The notes under the pieces are model-generated. The model was given only the letters and a program-made list of their open reading frames with translations. It had not been told where the DNA came from and made no database searches. Below, piece by piece: positions 25,867-38,000 of a stretch of DNA of 64,000 nt (position 1 is the stretch's first letter; every line of letters starts with the position of its first letter). Origin of the DNA: Omphiscola glabra (lineage: Eukaryota; Mollusca; Gastropoda; Lymnaeidae); assembly GCA_964017045.1 (NCBI GenBank), contig OZ024809.1, forward strand, positions 10,856,307-10,920,306, written 5' to 3'. A program made the translations under genes and the position numbers.

Positions 25867-26284
25867 TCTTCACTCTTCAATTAATTTGTACAAAGTAGAC
25901 AAAAGAAGTGAAAAATATTCGCAGCGGCATTCTCTCTTGCTCAGAAATGTAAACAAAACTTAATTGGATATTTCCGCAGACGACAAAGCGTTTTCAAATG
26001 AACTGGCACTAAAGTTCAGTGAAATCAGTGAAGTCAAAGCCACCGGAGCTTTTATGTGCAAGAAAGATTTTTAAATGGGTTTTTTGGGGGGTGGGGTCGT
26101 AATGAAATGGTCTATTCTTTGTATTTGTAGTTTATTGTCTTCATTTACACATTTTAATAAATGAAAGAAAAACCCAAGTCAGCAAATATGCTTGAATTTG
26201 ATTGGCGAGCGCTCGAAGTCTGAATTAGAAAGTTTATTATTATTTATAAAACTTAAGGCCCATGCCCATATTAATGTTATATAA

Positions 26285-26434
26285 CAGGACTGCACAACAT
26301 TCGGCCCGCAAGCCGCACGCGACCCGCCAGCCCCTACATGACGGCCCGAGAAGTAACGAAATATTCTTTATTCTTATTATTTTCTTAATTGCTTTCAATA
26401 CTGTCCTATTTTCTTTTGGCCCGCACAAGTCCTG
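26285..26434. mobile_element. short MITE with CAGGACT ends
   Basis: The ends caggactgcacaacattcgg and, inverted, caggacttgtgcgggcc form imperfect terminal inverted repeats around an AT-rich centre. No clear target duplication. Probably hAT-like. Confidence 0.55.
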
Positions 26435-26452
26435 TCCTATTTATTTTCTTAG

Positions 26453-26645
26453 GTTCCAGAAATTTGATTGAAAGAAATTTCGTCGACGGAAAATTAATCG
26501 ACGTAAGTTTGTTTGAAAGGAAATTTGATCGAACGGAATTCTGATTGAACGGAACTTTGGTCGAATTTTTTTTCCAGTCCGCACGATCAAATTTTGCGTC
26601 AAATTTCTTTTTGAACGCATTATTTTGTTTTATTATATAGTGCAT
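26453..26645. mobile_element. foldback element, left half
   Basis: This matches one arm and the loop of the palindromic element at 27221-27494 (aaatttgattgaaagaaatt, cgtcgacgg, tttctttttgaacgcat). It ends inside the element, near the centre. Confidence 0.75.
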
Positions 26646-26864
26646 TGCGACACCCAGAGTGCAAAAAGAAAAAGAAAATGGTGGAGTCGTTGAGTAGAAA
26701 TGTCCATACATTTTTATGGCATTTGTGTGTTTTCAAAACTGGTCATTTTTATTAAACGCATATGAACGGCATGATTGTGTTTCTCTGTCATGCTTGGGTG
26801 TGTGTTTATAAAACTCGTTTCTGGGGCTATTCATTTCCAAGAAACTTACATAAAAACGTCACCA

Positions 26865-26990
26865 GTCATTACATTTAAACAACACGTCACCAGTGATTAC
26901 ATTTAAACAACACGTCACCAGTCATTACATTTGAACAAAACCATCACCAGTGATTATATTTAAACAACACATCAACATTGAATACAGTCA
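26865..26990. repeat. 27-bp tandem repeat, 4-5 copies
   Basis: The unit contains cgtcaccagtcattacattt. It lies upstream of the PEX1 start. Confidence 0.85.
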
Positions 26991-27220
26991 AAGACCATTG
27001 TAACATACTTATTGCGATTGAGAAGGGGAATGGATTTATCATGAATTGTATTGAAGTACAATTCCAAATTCATCTCATGCGATTTGCGTCATTCAACTTT
27101 CATCAGTGATATGTGTGAGGTTATTTGTTGTAATAAAATGAAGTGAAGTTTGTGAAAACCCCTGACTCGTCATGTCATTTTACTAGTTGTAGAAGTGACG
27201 GTCTAGATAATAGATGGTTA

Positions 27221-27494
27221 CCGGTAATTTGATCGAAAGAAATTTCGTCGACGGAAAATTGATCGACGGTAATTTGATCGAACGGAAATTTGGTAGAATC
27301 TTTTTTTCAGTTCAGACGTTAAAATTTTTGTCAAATTTCTTTTTGAACGCACTATACTATACAGTAAAACAAAATAATGCGTTCAAAAAGAAATTTGACG
27401 CAAAATGTTAAAGTGTAAAGTAAAAAAACTATTCGACCAAATTTCCGTTCGATCAAATTTCCGTCGACGAAATTTCTTTCGATCAAATTTCCGG
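27221..27494. mobile_element. palindromic foldback element, full copy
   Basis: CCGG ends enclose two arms of about 130 bp that are inverted copies, meeting at about 27357 around a loop with ttattttgttttactgtata (minus sense). The outer arm is itself 15-bp periodic: aatttgatcgaaaga, aatttcgtcgacgga, aaattgatcgacggt, aatttgatcgaacgg. No ORF. Two half copies lie at 26453-26645 and 36395-36577. Confidence 0.85.
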
Positions 27495-27496
27495 AT

Positions 27497-27722
27497 ACGA
27501 TAATAGATACATAATAGATACATGATAGATACATAATAGATACGTGATAGATACATAATAGATACATGATAGATACATAATAGATACATGATAGATACAT
27601 AATAGATACATGATAGATACATAATAGATACATGATAGATACATAATAGATACATGATAGATACATAATAGATACATAATAGATACATAATAGATACATG
27701 ATAGATACATATAATAGATAAC
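27497..27722. repeat. 11/22-bp microsatellite-like array
   Basis: The unit atagatacatg alternates with atagatacata. It begins directly at the right end of the foldback element. Confidence 0.95.
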
Positions 27723-28522
27723 TGGAATAACAATAATAATTACACAGCTTGCAACCATCACCAGAACCAACTGAGAAACAACACATTACAACAACACATT
27801 ACAACAACACATTACAACAACACATTACAAGTGATTACAAACACCATCATCAGTCATAGGCGCCCGCAGTATGGATTTTAGATTGGTCACATGACCCCCA
27901 CCCCCTCTCCCCGGAAAATAATTAATTAATAGTAAAAAATATTAATATTTTCCCTTTGTTCCCATGAATATAAAATAATTTATACAATAAATAGGTTTCT
28001 TTGTATATGTCTCAAATGACCAGGCCTGAGAATGGACGCAATGGGCTTAGGTACCGGACAAAAGCGCAATAGGTGAAGGAGTCGTTAATCTGACATCGAC
28101 AGAGTTGATGGTAGTACTAGTAAGACATGATAGCTGGGAGGCAGAGAGACATCAGGTGGACAGTGTGTGAAAGGGCACCACGAATGAATTCGAGTAACGA
28201 GTTTTGTAGCCAGCTGGTAAAAGTGGAATGTCCACGAAAGACCACGGGGGCCTTTGATTAATTATCAGTGATAGTAAATGTCTCATCACGTTGATGAGGT
28301 ATTGAAATGAGGCATCCAGAGTGGGGGGTGGGGGGGGGGCAAAGTATCAGATCGGTAGAATGTTCAATGAGGTAGCAATTCAATGACCGTGGGACGAGTA
28401 TCTAGTAAGAGTTGATAGTCACGTGACGAGAAATATGCGGGAAGACATTATAGAGACACGGGTAGTAAAGCTAGAGATTCGAGGACGATCATTCTGAAGT
28501 GAAAGACGCAGTGGTACTAGTG

Positions 28523-28718
28523 CAGTGGCTCTCACCCCGTGGGTAGTTATCCCTTTGGTGGGGGGGGGGTCGAACGACCCTCACACAGGGATCGCCTAAG
28601 ACCATAGGAAAACACACATTTATGAAGCAGCAATGAAAATAATTTTATGGTTGATGGTCACCACAACATGAAAAACTGTATTAAAGGGTCGCGGCATTAG
28701 GAAGGTTGAGAACCACTG
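28523..28718. mobile_element. hAT-type MITE, copy 1
   Basis: The termini cagtggctctcacc and ggttgagaaccactg are inverted repeats; the interior has gggtcgaacgaccctcac and ttaaagggtcgcggcattag. Flanks tactagtg and taatagca are a weak 8-bp duplication. The family resembles hAT nonautonomous elements that are widespread in animals. Confidence 0.8.
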
Positions 28719-29324
28719 TAATAGCATTTGCTGATGATGATTGTATAACATGTTGTAGCCTAAACAACTCTGTCCACAAGAGGGGACCGACAAGTTGAAG
28801 AACAAACTAAAAATATTGACTTGACCTTTTCACACTCGCGGGATTTTGAAGCTATTACCAGTGGTTCTCTGAGCTTCAATTATCGGCACAAGTGGCTTTG
28901 CTGTGGGGTGCGAACCACCATCTCAGGTGGTCGACATTAAATTGAAAAATGGCATATTTACAGAGCACACACTGCTCAGTCTAACCGAATATCATAAAAA
29001 GAGAACCGATCACACGTAAATTTTCCACACATGTAACCATTTCAAATGCGTGCTTTCTTAAAAGTTCAAGGTTGATGCGTCAGAAATGAGGTTATCCTAT
29101 AATTAGGTCAGAAAGACACCGTTTCGAACATGATTCAACGCCGATTGAAGTGTTCGGTAACTATCGTAAGTAACGGGACGCTATATTTATCTAAATTATG
29201 AGCAATAAAGCCTCCCATTGATACCAAATAGGGTGTGGTCGAATGATTCTAAGTTTATGAATCGAATCGGTAAATATTAAATAAATTTCATTCGATTTTG
29301 TTTGTTTATTTCTTCAATTATAAA

Positions 29325-29553
29325 TAGTAAGATCTAACATGTGAGACCTAACATGTAAGACCTGACATGCAATACCTAAAATGTAAGACCTAAAATGTAA
29401 GACCTAACATGTAAGACCTAACATGTAACACCTAACATGTAAGACCTAACATGCAATACCTAAAATGTAAGACCTAAAATGTAAGACCTAACATGTAAGA
29501 CCTAACATGTAAGACCTAACATGTAAGACCTAACATGTAAGACCTAACATGGC
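29325..29553. repeat. 14-bp array, about 16 copies
   Basis: The unit is aagacctaacatgt with variants (aaaatgt, catgcaat). Confidence 0.95.
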
Positions 29554-29909
29554 AGCAAAATTGAAATTCAGTGTTATTTAAGGTATTATAGCATGCTTTC
29601 TTCCCACTAATCTTTGTGTTTGTGTGGGAGGGAGGCTATGTTTGTGTGTGAGTGAGAGGGGGCTTATGTGTTTGTGTGAGGGGGGTCCTCAAAAACGTAA
29701 TGTGATCCGTTAGGATGTTGTTAAAAATGCATGGGAACCGCACTGCAGTCAGCGTGTTAACATTGCAAGGCACTACAGTAAGTGTGTTAAAATTCGTTTC
29801 GCTGGTCTCCCCCAAACTTTTTCCCACCATAGCAGCTGTCTGGTTAAGTCAAAATAAATAAATACTTAGGTCGTTAATTACTGGACATGCACATATTTCC
29901 ATCGCAATA

Positions 29910-30765
29910 ACTAGATACATAGATACCTAGATACATATTTACATATATACATAAAGACATAGACACATAGATACATAGATACATAGACACTTAGATGCAT
30001 AGAGACATAGATACATAGACACATAGATACATAGGCACTTAAATGCATAGAGACATAGATACATAGACACATATATTCATAGATACATAGACACATAGAT
30101 ACATAGATAACTAGATACATAGATACCTAGATAAATAGATACATAGACACATAGATACATATATATCTAGACACCATGATACATAGACACATAAATACAT
30201 AGACACATAGATACATAGACACATAGATACATAGATAATTAGATACATAGATTTAGATACATAGAGACATAGATACATAGATACATAGATACATAGACAC
30301 ATAGATACATAGAGACATAGACACATAGATACATAGATACATAGACACTTAGATGCATAGAGACATAGATACATATACACATAGATACATAGGCACTTAA
30401 ATGCATAGAGACATAGATACATAGACACATATTCATAGATACATAGACACATATATACATAGATAACTAGATACAAAATACCTAGATAAATAGATACATA
30501 GACACATAGATACATATATATCTAGACACCGTGATACATAGACACATAAATACATAGACACATAGATACATAGATACATAGACACATAGATACATAGATA
30601 CATAGATTTAGATACATATATATAGAGACATATATAAATAGATACATAGACACATAGATACATATAGACATAGATACATAGATTTAGATACATATATATA
30701 GAGACATATATAAATAGATACATAGACACATAGATACATATAGACATAGATACATAGATATTATT
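29910..30765. repeat. complex (atac/acac)-based array
   Basis: Units of 8 to 16 bp built from atagatacat and agacacat are arranged in longer blocks that recur, for example around 29940-30110 and 30270-30470. The repetition gives long spurious Tyr/Cys/Leu-rich ORFs. Confidence 0.95.
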
Positions 30766-31689
30766 AAGGGATTAGTGTGAAAATAAATAAAAAAAGCAAT
30801 GCGTTGATTTCTTTTAAGACTGTAAAAAATAATTAAATATCCTGGATCTCACAAATTTTTATCCATCGCTTCATCTTTGTGGCTCTACAGTCAAAGAAGG
30901 TCTTTGGCCACCCTCACCTCTATATGCCACTCAGACCATCCCTCCATCCCCGTGGCGCTACAGATCAAACGTATGCTTTTCTTTTCTATGCTTGGATTCC
31001 AAGCTGCTGTAGATGTCTTTAAACATCGTTTATCGATGTAAACTAGGGGTCACCGAACTACGGCCCGCGACATAAGATCACCGGGACCGCCGACGGTACT
31101 TGCATTTGCTTGAGAAAACGTATGGAGCACGAGACGTTGAGATGCAGTTTAAATTTAAATACCATGATTAGAATAAGGTGCTTAGATAAAAAAAAATTAA
31201 TTAATAAATAAATATAAAAATATTACAGTGGGGGGTGGGTGGATGGGTGAGGAATGTTAATGATTTTTTTATACGTGCTTTGGCGTGGAGATTAAAGGTG
31301 TGGCTATTGCTATGTATCTTTAGTCTGTTAGGCTTTACATGTACTAAGTTTGATCAAAAAAAAAAATTCCCATACCAAAAAATCAGTTGGTACAATCACA
31401 TAAATGTTAGATCAATTATAATTGCATGAATCCAAACAAAATTGGATACAAAGGATTTATAAGAAACAATTTGTTTTTATGGGTTGTTTAATTTATTGCT
31501 GCTGCTAGCGTGGGATCATCGTAAAATCCACACCATCCCTGCTTGTTTCGTAAGTTACTAATGGGTTGATAAAAGTTTTATATATAGTTTTCTTTGTATT
31601 TCTAGTATTTTTTTATATATATTTTTTTCGTATTTTTTTATATATATTTTTTTCGTATTTTTGTGATCACTTGAGTATGTTCTGTTTCC

Positions 31690-32180
31690 GACCGATATAT
31701 TTTCGTTTATTTCTTTCATTTATTAAGGATCCTAGGTATTTGAATTGATTTACTTTTTCAAAAGTGTGGTTTCTAATTTGAATGGTTTCATCTGTCTGTT
31801 CTTCTCTTAACATAGTTATGTATTTTTGTTATTGTTAACTTCCGGCCCTGCTTGTAGTGATGCGCCGTCTAAATCAATGAAGACTTTTGATATGTCTTTA
31901 CCACTTTTCCCTAACAATGCTATGCCATCAGCATATGCAAGATACTGCAAGGGTTGGTTCTGGTTGTAGAGAGCACCTATTGGTTGCAGGTCTTGGGTTT
32001 CCCTTAGAAAATATCCTGTGATTTTTCTTCGGGTGCCAATATGTATATTTCCTATAACTCTAATGTTACGTTAAATAGCATAAAGACAGTATGTGTCCTT
32101 GTCTTAGTTCTCGTCTAATTTAAAACTGCTTTGATCCTCATATATTTTTATGTTGATGTTTATATAGTAGATATTAGAGA
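31690..32180 (-). pseudogene. RTE-like reverse-transcriptase fragment
   Basis: The minus strand reads LQYLAYADGIALLGKSGKDI, where the catalytic YADD box appears as YADG, preceded by FNVTLE-like sequence and followed after frameshifts by FEKVNQFKYLGSLIN. These are hallmarks of non-LTR reverse transcriptases of the RTE/jockey-like kind. Several stops and frameshifts show the copy is dead. Confidence 0.75.
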
Positions 32181-32382
32181 GTCAGAATTTCAGGTTATTT
32201 TTTGAAGTGTGCGCACTTTATGCAACCCACCCTCACCCCCACTCTAAGCATTAGTACGCATTATTTCCATTATCCAACACTCCCACCTCCCCCGCAGCAC
32301 GTACATCAATCAATGGATGGATCAAAGTCATTCTCATTTATTATTTGCTTTGATCTTAATTCAGTACTTTGAGTTGTTCTTA

Positions 32383-33648
32383 AAGTGATAGCCCACCACC
32401 CACCCACAATCTAAAAGTGATAGCCCGCCACCCACCCACAATCTAAAAGTGATAGCCCCCCCACCCACCCACAATCTAAAAGTGATAGCCCCCCACCCAC
32501 CCACAATCTAAAAGTGATAGCCCCCCACCCACCCACAATCTAAAAGTAATAGCCCCCCACCCACCCACAATCTAAAAGTGATAGCCCCCCACCCACCCAC
32601 AATCTAAAAGTAATAGCCCCCCACCCACCCACAATCTAAAAGTGATAGCCCCCCACCCACCCACAATCTAAAAGTGATAGCCCCCCACCCACCCACAATC
32701 TAAAAGTGATAGCCCCCCACCCACCCACAATCTAAAAGTGATAGCCCCCCACCCACCCACAATCTAAAAGTGATAGCCCCCCACCCACCCACAATCTAAA
32801 AGTGATAGCCCCCCACCCACCCACAATCTAAAAGTAATAGCCCCCCACCCACCCACAATCTAAAAGTGATAGCCCCCCACCCACCCACAATCTAAAAGTG
32901 ATAGCCCCCCACCCACCCACAATCTAAAAGTGATAGCCCCCCACCCACCCACAATCTAAAAGTGATAGCCCCCCCACCCACCCACAATCTAAAAGTGATA
33001 GCCCCTCACCCACCCACAATCTAAAAGTGATAGCCCCCCACCCACCCACAATCTAAAAGTGATAGCCCCCCACCCACCCACAATCTAAAAGTGATAGCCC
33101 CCCACCCACCCACAATCTAAAAGTGATAGCCCCCCACCCACCCACAATCTAAAAGTGATAGCCCCCTCCACCCACCCACAATCTAAAAGTGATAGCCCCC
33201 CCACCCACCCACAATCTAAAAGTGATAGCCCCCACCCACCCACAATCTAAAAGTGATAGCCCCCCCACCCACCCACAATCTAAAAGTGATAGCCCCCCAC
33301 CCACCCACAATCTAAAAGTGATAGCCCCCCACCCACCCACAATCTAAAAGTGATAGCCCCCCACCCACCCACAATCTAAAAGTGATAGCCCCCCACCCAC
33401 CCACAATCTAAAAGTGATAGCCCCCCGACCCACCCACAATCTAAAAGTGATAGCCCCCCCACCCACCCACAATCTAAAAGTGATAGCCCCCCCACCCACC
33501 CACAATCTAAAAGTGATAGCCCCCCCACCCACCCACAATCTAAAAGTGATAGCCCCTCACCCACCCACAATCTAAAAGTGATAGCCCCCCCACCCACCCA
33601 CAATCTAAAAGTGATAGCCCCCCACCCACCCACAATCTAAAAGTGATA
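32383..33648. repeat. 32-33-bp C-rich minisatellite, about 39 copies
   Basis: The unit begins aatctaaaagtgatagcccc and ends cacccacccac. On the minus strand each unit holds GGGTGGGTGGGGGG. Copy-to-copy variation is mainly in the length of the C run (5 to 8) and tgatag versus taatag. Confidence 0.97.
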
Positions 33649-33887
33649 GTTTCAGTGGCTCCTTATGTATCATTGTGTTACAGCCTACAAGGCGCAAAGG
33701 GCGCGAAGCCACGAGGGAAATTTTGTTTGTTGTATATAAGTTTGAATGAAGTGTTTGTGACTGTGTGTGTGACGGGGGGGAGAGGGGGGTAGTAAAGTAC
33801 GCCATTGTCAGTGTCGGGTTATGACCCATGGAGGGCTCTAGGCATTTAACATTTTGCCTACCCCCCTCGAACTATATCTGTTTAAGT

Positions 33888-34195
33888 TAAATCAGTCAGT
33901 TTGAGTTTGAGTCAGTTTGAGTTTGAGTCAGTTTGAGTTTGAGTCAGTTTGAGTTTGAGTCAGTTTGAGTTTGAGTCAGTTTGAGTTTGAGTCAGTTTGA
34001 GTTTGAGTCAGTTTGAGTTTGAGTCAGTTTGAGTTTGAGTCAGTTTGAGTTTGAGTCAGTTTGAGTTTGAGTCAGTTTGAGTTTGAGTCAGTTTGAGTTT
34101 GAGTCAGTTTGAGTTTGAGTCAGTTTGAGTTTGAGTCAGTTTGAGTTTGAGTCAGTTTGAGTCAGTTTGAATTTGAGTCAGTTTGAGTTTGAATC
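33888..34195. repeat. 16-bp array, about 18 copies
   Basis: The unit is gagtcagtttgagttt, almost perfect. Confidence 0.97.
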
Positions 34196-34649
34196 AAACA
34201 TTTTGTTAAATATGGTGACTGTAGTTTTGTTGCATGTTTTTCAAAACTTTCGTCCATGACCCTCGTGTTGTAAATGTAAAGATTAAAAAAAAAAGTTATT
34301 TTACAACCAGTCTGTTCACTCGCGATCTGTAAACGTGATCACGTGATAAGGGGATAGCGTTGTCACGCACTGTCACTTCACACATATCACCAGAGAACCA
34401 ATGTCAAATTAAAACAAGCATTTCATGGTCAACATATGTACCACATATGAGAGCATTTAATTGGTCAACGTATGCAATGAGTAAATAGTAAGAGGAAAAA
34501 CATAGATATATTAAAGGTCACATCATCACGTGATGTGAGATCTGTCATGCAGTCAACACTTACTTAAGGTCTTAATGGGAGTCTGATGTTAAATTTGGTA
34601 CTAGGTGGCCGATGCCGTTTGGATCAGATACATTTGGACGAGCTTCAAA

Positions 34650-34975
34650 TCAGGGCTTAGGAAGTGATATTGGATTACATATGGACACGGTTTGTCACAT
34701 TAGTTCTTATACTGGATCCGTTGCGGTTATAGAATTTGAATTTGAATGAAATTTGTGTTTGGATCTAAAAGTTCTTAAACCGTTTTTCTTCTAAGCGACA
34801 TTATTGATACTAGTGATTACACATAGACGCAGTGTTTCATCTTAGTTCTTATACTGGATCTGTTGCAGCGAAAAAAGAATTTCAGTGGAAGTTGAGTCTG
34901 AATCTAGAAGCTCTTGAACTTTTTTTCTTTTAAACTAAATAATTGATAATATCGAATTACGTAGAGCCGTACGTT
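34650..34975. repeat. tandem duplication upstream of the small membrane gene
   Basis: Two copies of about 150 bp share ttagttcttatactggatc, gttgc...gaatttgaa and ttcttaaaccgtttttctt-like blocks. A third partial start (gaattacgtagagccgt) lies just before the ATG at 34994. This may be promoter or 5' UTR sequence. Confidence 0.7.
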
Positions 34976-34993
34976 AGCCTTATCCAGATCAGC

Positions 34994-35051
34994 ATGGCGT
35001 CTATTGTCGTACATCTTATGTTGGTCTTTGTCCTCTTAACCCATGCAACAG
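34994..35051 (+). CDS. membrane protein exon 1 (signal peptide)
   Basis: The ATG opens 19 codons of a typical signal peptide, with a hydrophobic core LMLVFVLL and small residues at the end. The donor is ACAG|GTAACT, phase 1. Confidence 0.65.
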
Positions 35052-38000
35052 GTAACTAACTGTATTGCACATGAAAATGTCATCAAAAGTGACATACAAA
35101 TGCTTGTGTTCCATCTTCATAATCACAATCAGCTTGAACTCAGTGAAATAACAACGACTCAATTTATTTTGAGTTCAGAAGGTCGTGCGCACTTTATGGA
35201 GTAAATAGTTAAAAATAGTACAGTTAAATGTCGGATCAGAGTGCAATAACTTTACGTTCCGGAAACAGTGCCAGATTAACCAAAGGCAAAGAAGTCACGT
35301 GACTAGGGGCCCATTAACTATTGGGGGCCCCTCGAACTTTTTAGGGGCGTCGCGACAAAGCGTCCGTGTGTTTTATGGGGGGGGGGCGGGGCTTTTTCAT
35401 CTTTAACGAACTTTTAATGATGTAATGAAGTTTCTATAGTGTTTGTGTGAGAGAAAGAGAGAGAGAGAGAAAGAGAAAGAGAGAGAGTGAGAGAGAGAGA
35501 GAGTCTTTAAACAAGTAAACAATACAGCGAAACATGCTTTTGAATTCTTCAGAGGAATTCTTGGAAAACTTCAACACTTTTAATATGTTGGAAGCTCAAA
35601 CTGATGAAACCTTATTCGAGTGTTGAAGTGGCTTATATCATGTGCTACTAAGGCCTAACTCGTATGGTGCTACAATCTACAACCTTATTCTTGAGGTGCT
35701 ATTTTACAAAAATTGACAACGATTCCTACTATTTACACATATAATCTAACCCACAAAAGGCCCCAAGACTCTATATGAACCCAACCGAATCCCCCCCCCT
35801 CTCCAACTTCCTACCCCCGACTGGAAGAGACGTACAGCGATGCAGCACTCTCGGAACGACCTGTCGTATATCCTGCTACGCCAGGGATAACTTTCTCATT
35901 TCAGGTGTGGAGACCACATTATAGTGGACCCCCATTCGTGTCCCAATAACCGCCTCTATTTCAGCACCCTAATCTTATTAAAAGTTAGGGATTTCTCTGC
36001 ATTTCCCTTCCCCTCCTAGCCAGATGAAGGGTAAAAACCTGTTATTTCTAGTATTGTAAGACCGAGCTCAATAGTCTAACTGATACTAGCCAAATTATAC
36101 TATTCAAATGATACTATCTATCTGATACTATTCAACTTTTACTGTCCAATTGCCACCATCCAACTGATACTCTCCAAATAATTGTGCCCGACTTTTAATT
36201 TCACTCTTCCTCTCACCGCTTTCTTTCTCTGTGTTTCCCTCTCTACTTGTTGACAAGATCTTCGTCACATTCAAAAGCCCTATATATATGTGAGCCTATA
36301 TATACATTGAAGATCTTCTTAATCGATTTTTTTGGAGATTCACTTTAGGCAGTAGGACAGGTCTGACTTTAGGCACTAGGACAGGTCTGACTTTAGACTT
36401 TTTTTCTTTTTGAACGCACTATACTATATAGTAAAACAAAATAATGCGTTCAAAAAGAAATTTGACGCAAAATTTTAACGTATAAACTAAAAAAAGATTC
36501 GACCAAATTTCCGTTCGAACAAATTTCCGTCGATCAATTTTCCGTCGACGAAATTTCTTTCGATCAAATTTCCGGATACGATTCAGAACACCAAAAGAAA
36601 ATATTTCGCACCAAACGCAATTGGGATATTTTTACGAATCTCATTTAGCGCAGTTATTAGGAATTTGATTTCGTGAAATCAGTGTCATCATAACTCCTTT
36701 TCTTCCTCTTGAAAAACAGGAAAACTTATCTAAGGGGTGTCAGGGGATGGGGCTGAAAATTTGATAGAATGTGTTGCCATCGACAAAGAGACTTATGAGC
36801 CCAATTTCAGCTCGATAGGTTGAAGGAAAGTGGGTCAATATGCCATCTGGAGATTTTGCTACACACCTAGCCAGAATGAAACAAACCAACGAATCAAAGT
36901 TAATATAAATACAAAAAATTTAAAGAAAGATCCATTAAGTTTCAATTCATTTCCTTAAATACTTCTTTTGTAAAGTCGATATGGGTCATTGGTTTAATTA
37001 AAATATATGGTTCAGTTAAGTGTGCAATGGAACAAGAACTATGTGCGATTCGTTTTGCAATCATAGGCTGGGTAGGAGTTGTTCCTGTGGGGGGTGGGGG
37101 ATAGCAAGTCACTTAATCGAAAGACACTTCATCGAAAGACACTTCATCGACAGACACTTCATCGAAAGACATTTCATCGAAAGACACTTCATCGAAAGAC
37201 ACTTCATCGACAGACATTTCATCGAAAGACACTTCATCGACAGACATTTCATCGAAAGACATTTCATCGACTGACACTGCATCGACAGAAACTTAATTGA
37301 AAGATACTTCATCGACAGACACTTAATCGAAAGACGCTTCATCGAAAGACACTTCATCGACAGACACTTCATCGACAGACACTTCATCGAAAGACACTTC
37401 ATCGACAGACATTTCATCGACAGACACTTCATGGAACGAAATTGTTTCCATAAATAAACTTAATTGCTCCAATGCCCGCCTATAAGTTGATCTTGTCTTG
37501 AGCTGCTCCAACGCAGATAATTATATATTTCTGAAAGAAATTATAGTTCCATAGTAAGTTGAAAGAAAAAGCCTATTAAGCCTTTGTCCGGCCGCTTTTA
37601 GAGTACGCATCCTCAGTCTGGGACCCATTTACCCAGAAGAGCATCGACAGGTTGGAGGCGGTCCAACGACGGGCAGCACGCTTTGTCATGAACCGCTACA
37701 GAAACACTTCTAGTGTTGGCAACATGCTGGAAACACTGGGCTGGTCACCGTTGGAAGAACGACGACGACTATCTAGGCTCTCCATGTTGTACAAGATCAA
37801 AAATGGGTTGGTCCACTGCTCCAGTATCAAACAGAAACTCGTCAATCTCCTCCCCCCCCCCCTTATACAGCGAAGAGGTCACGACAAGCAATTTCGACTT
37901 TTAAAAACAAGAACTCAGTACAGGAGCTCCTCATTCCTGCCAAAGACAATAAGGGACTGGAACAAGCTTCCAAAAGCAACAGTTGAGGCGACTACACTTG

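Noticed and set aside
25766..25963. 65-residue plus-strand ORF
   Set aside because: It is antisense to PEX1 exon 1, which has family similarity, an upstream stop and a phase-correct donor.
35270..35345. Possible MITE end near tgccagattaaccaaaggca
   Set aside because: No matching inverted terminus or target duplication found nearby.
37109..37432. KCLSM-repeat ORFs and similar long ORFs in arrays (4813-5496, 30111-30747, 39790-40249, 40954-42270, 55916-56246)
   Set aside because: Units of length divisible by 3 stay open in several frames on both strands; there is no start context, splice support or family match.
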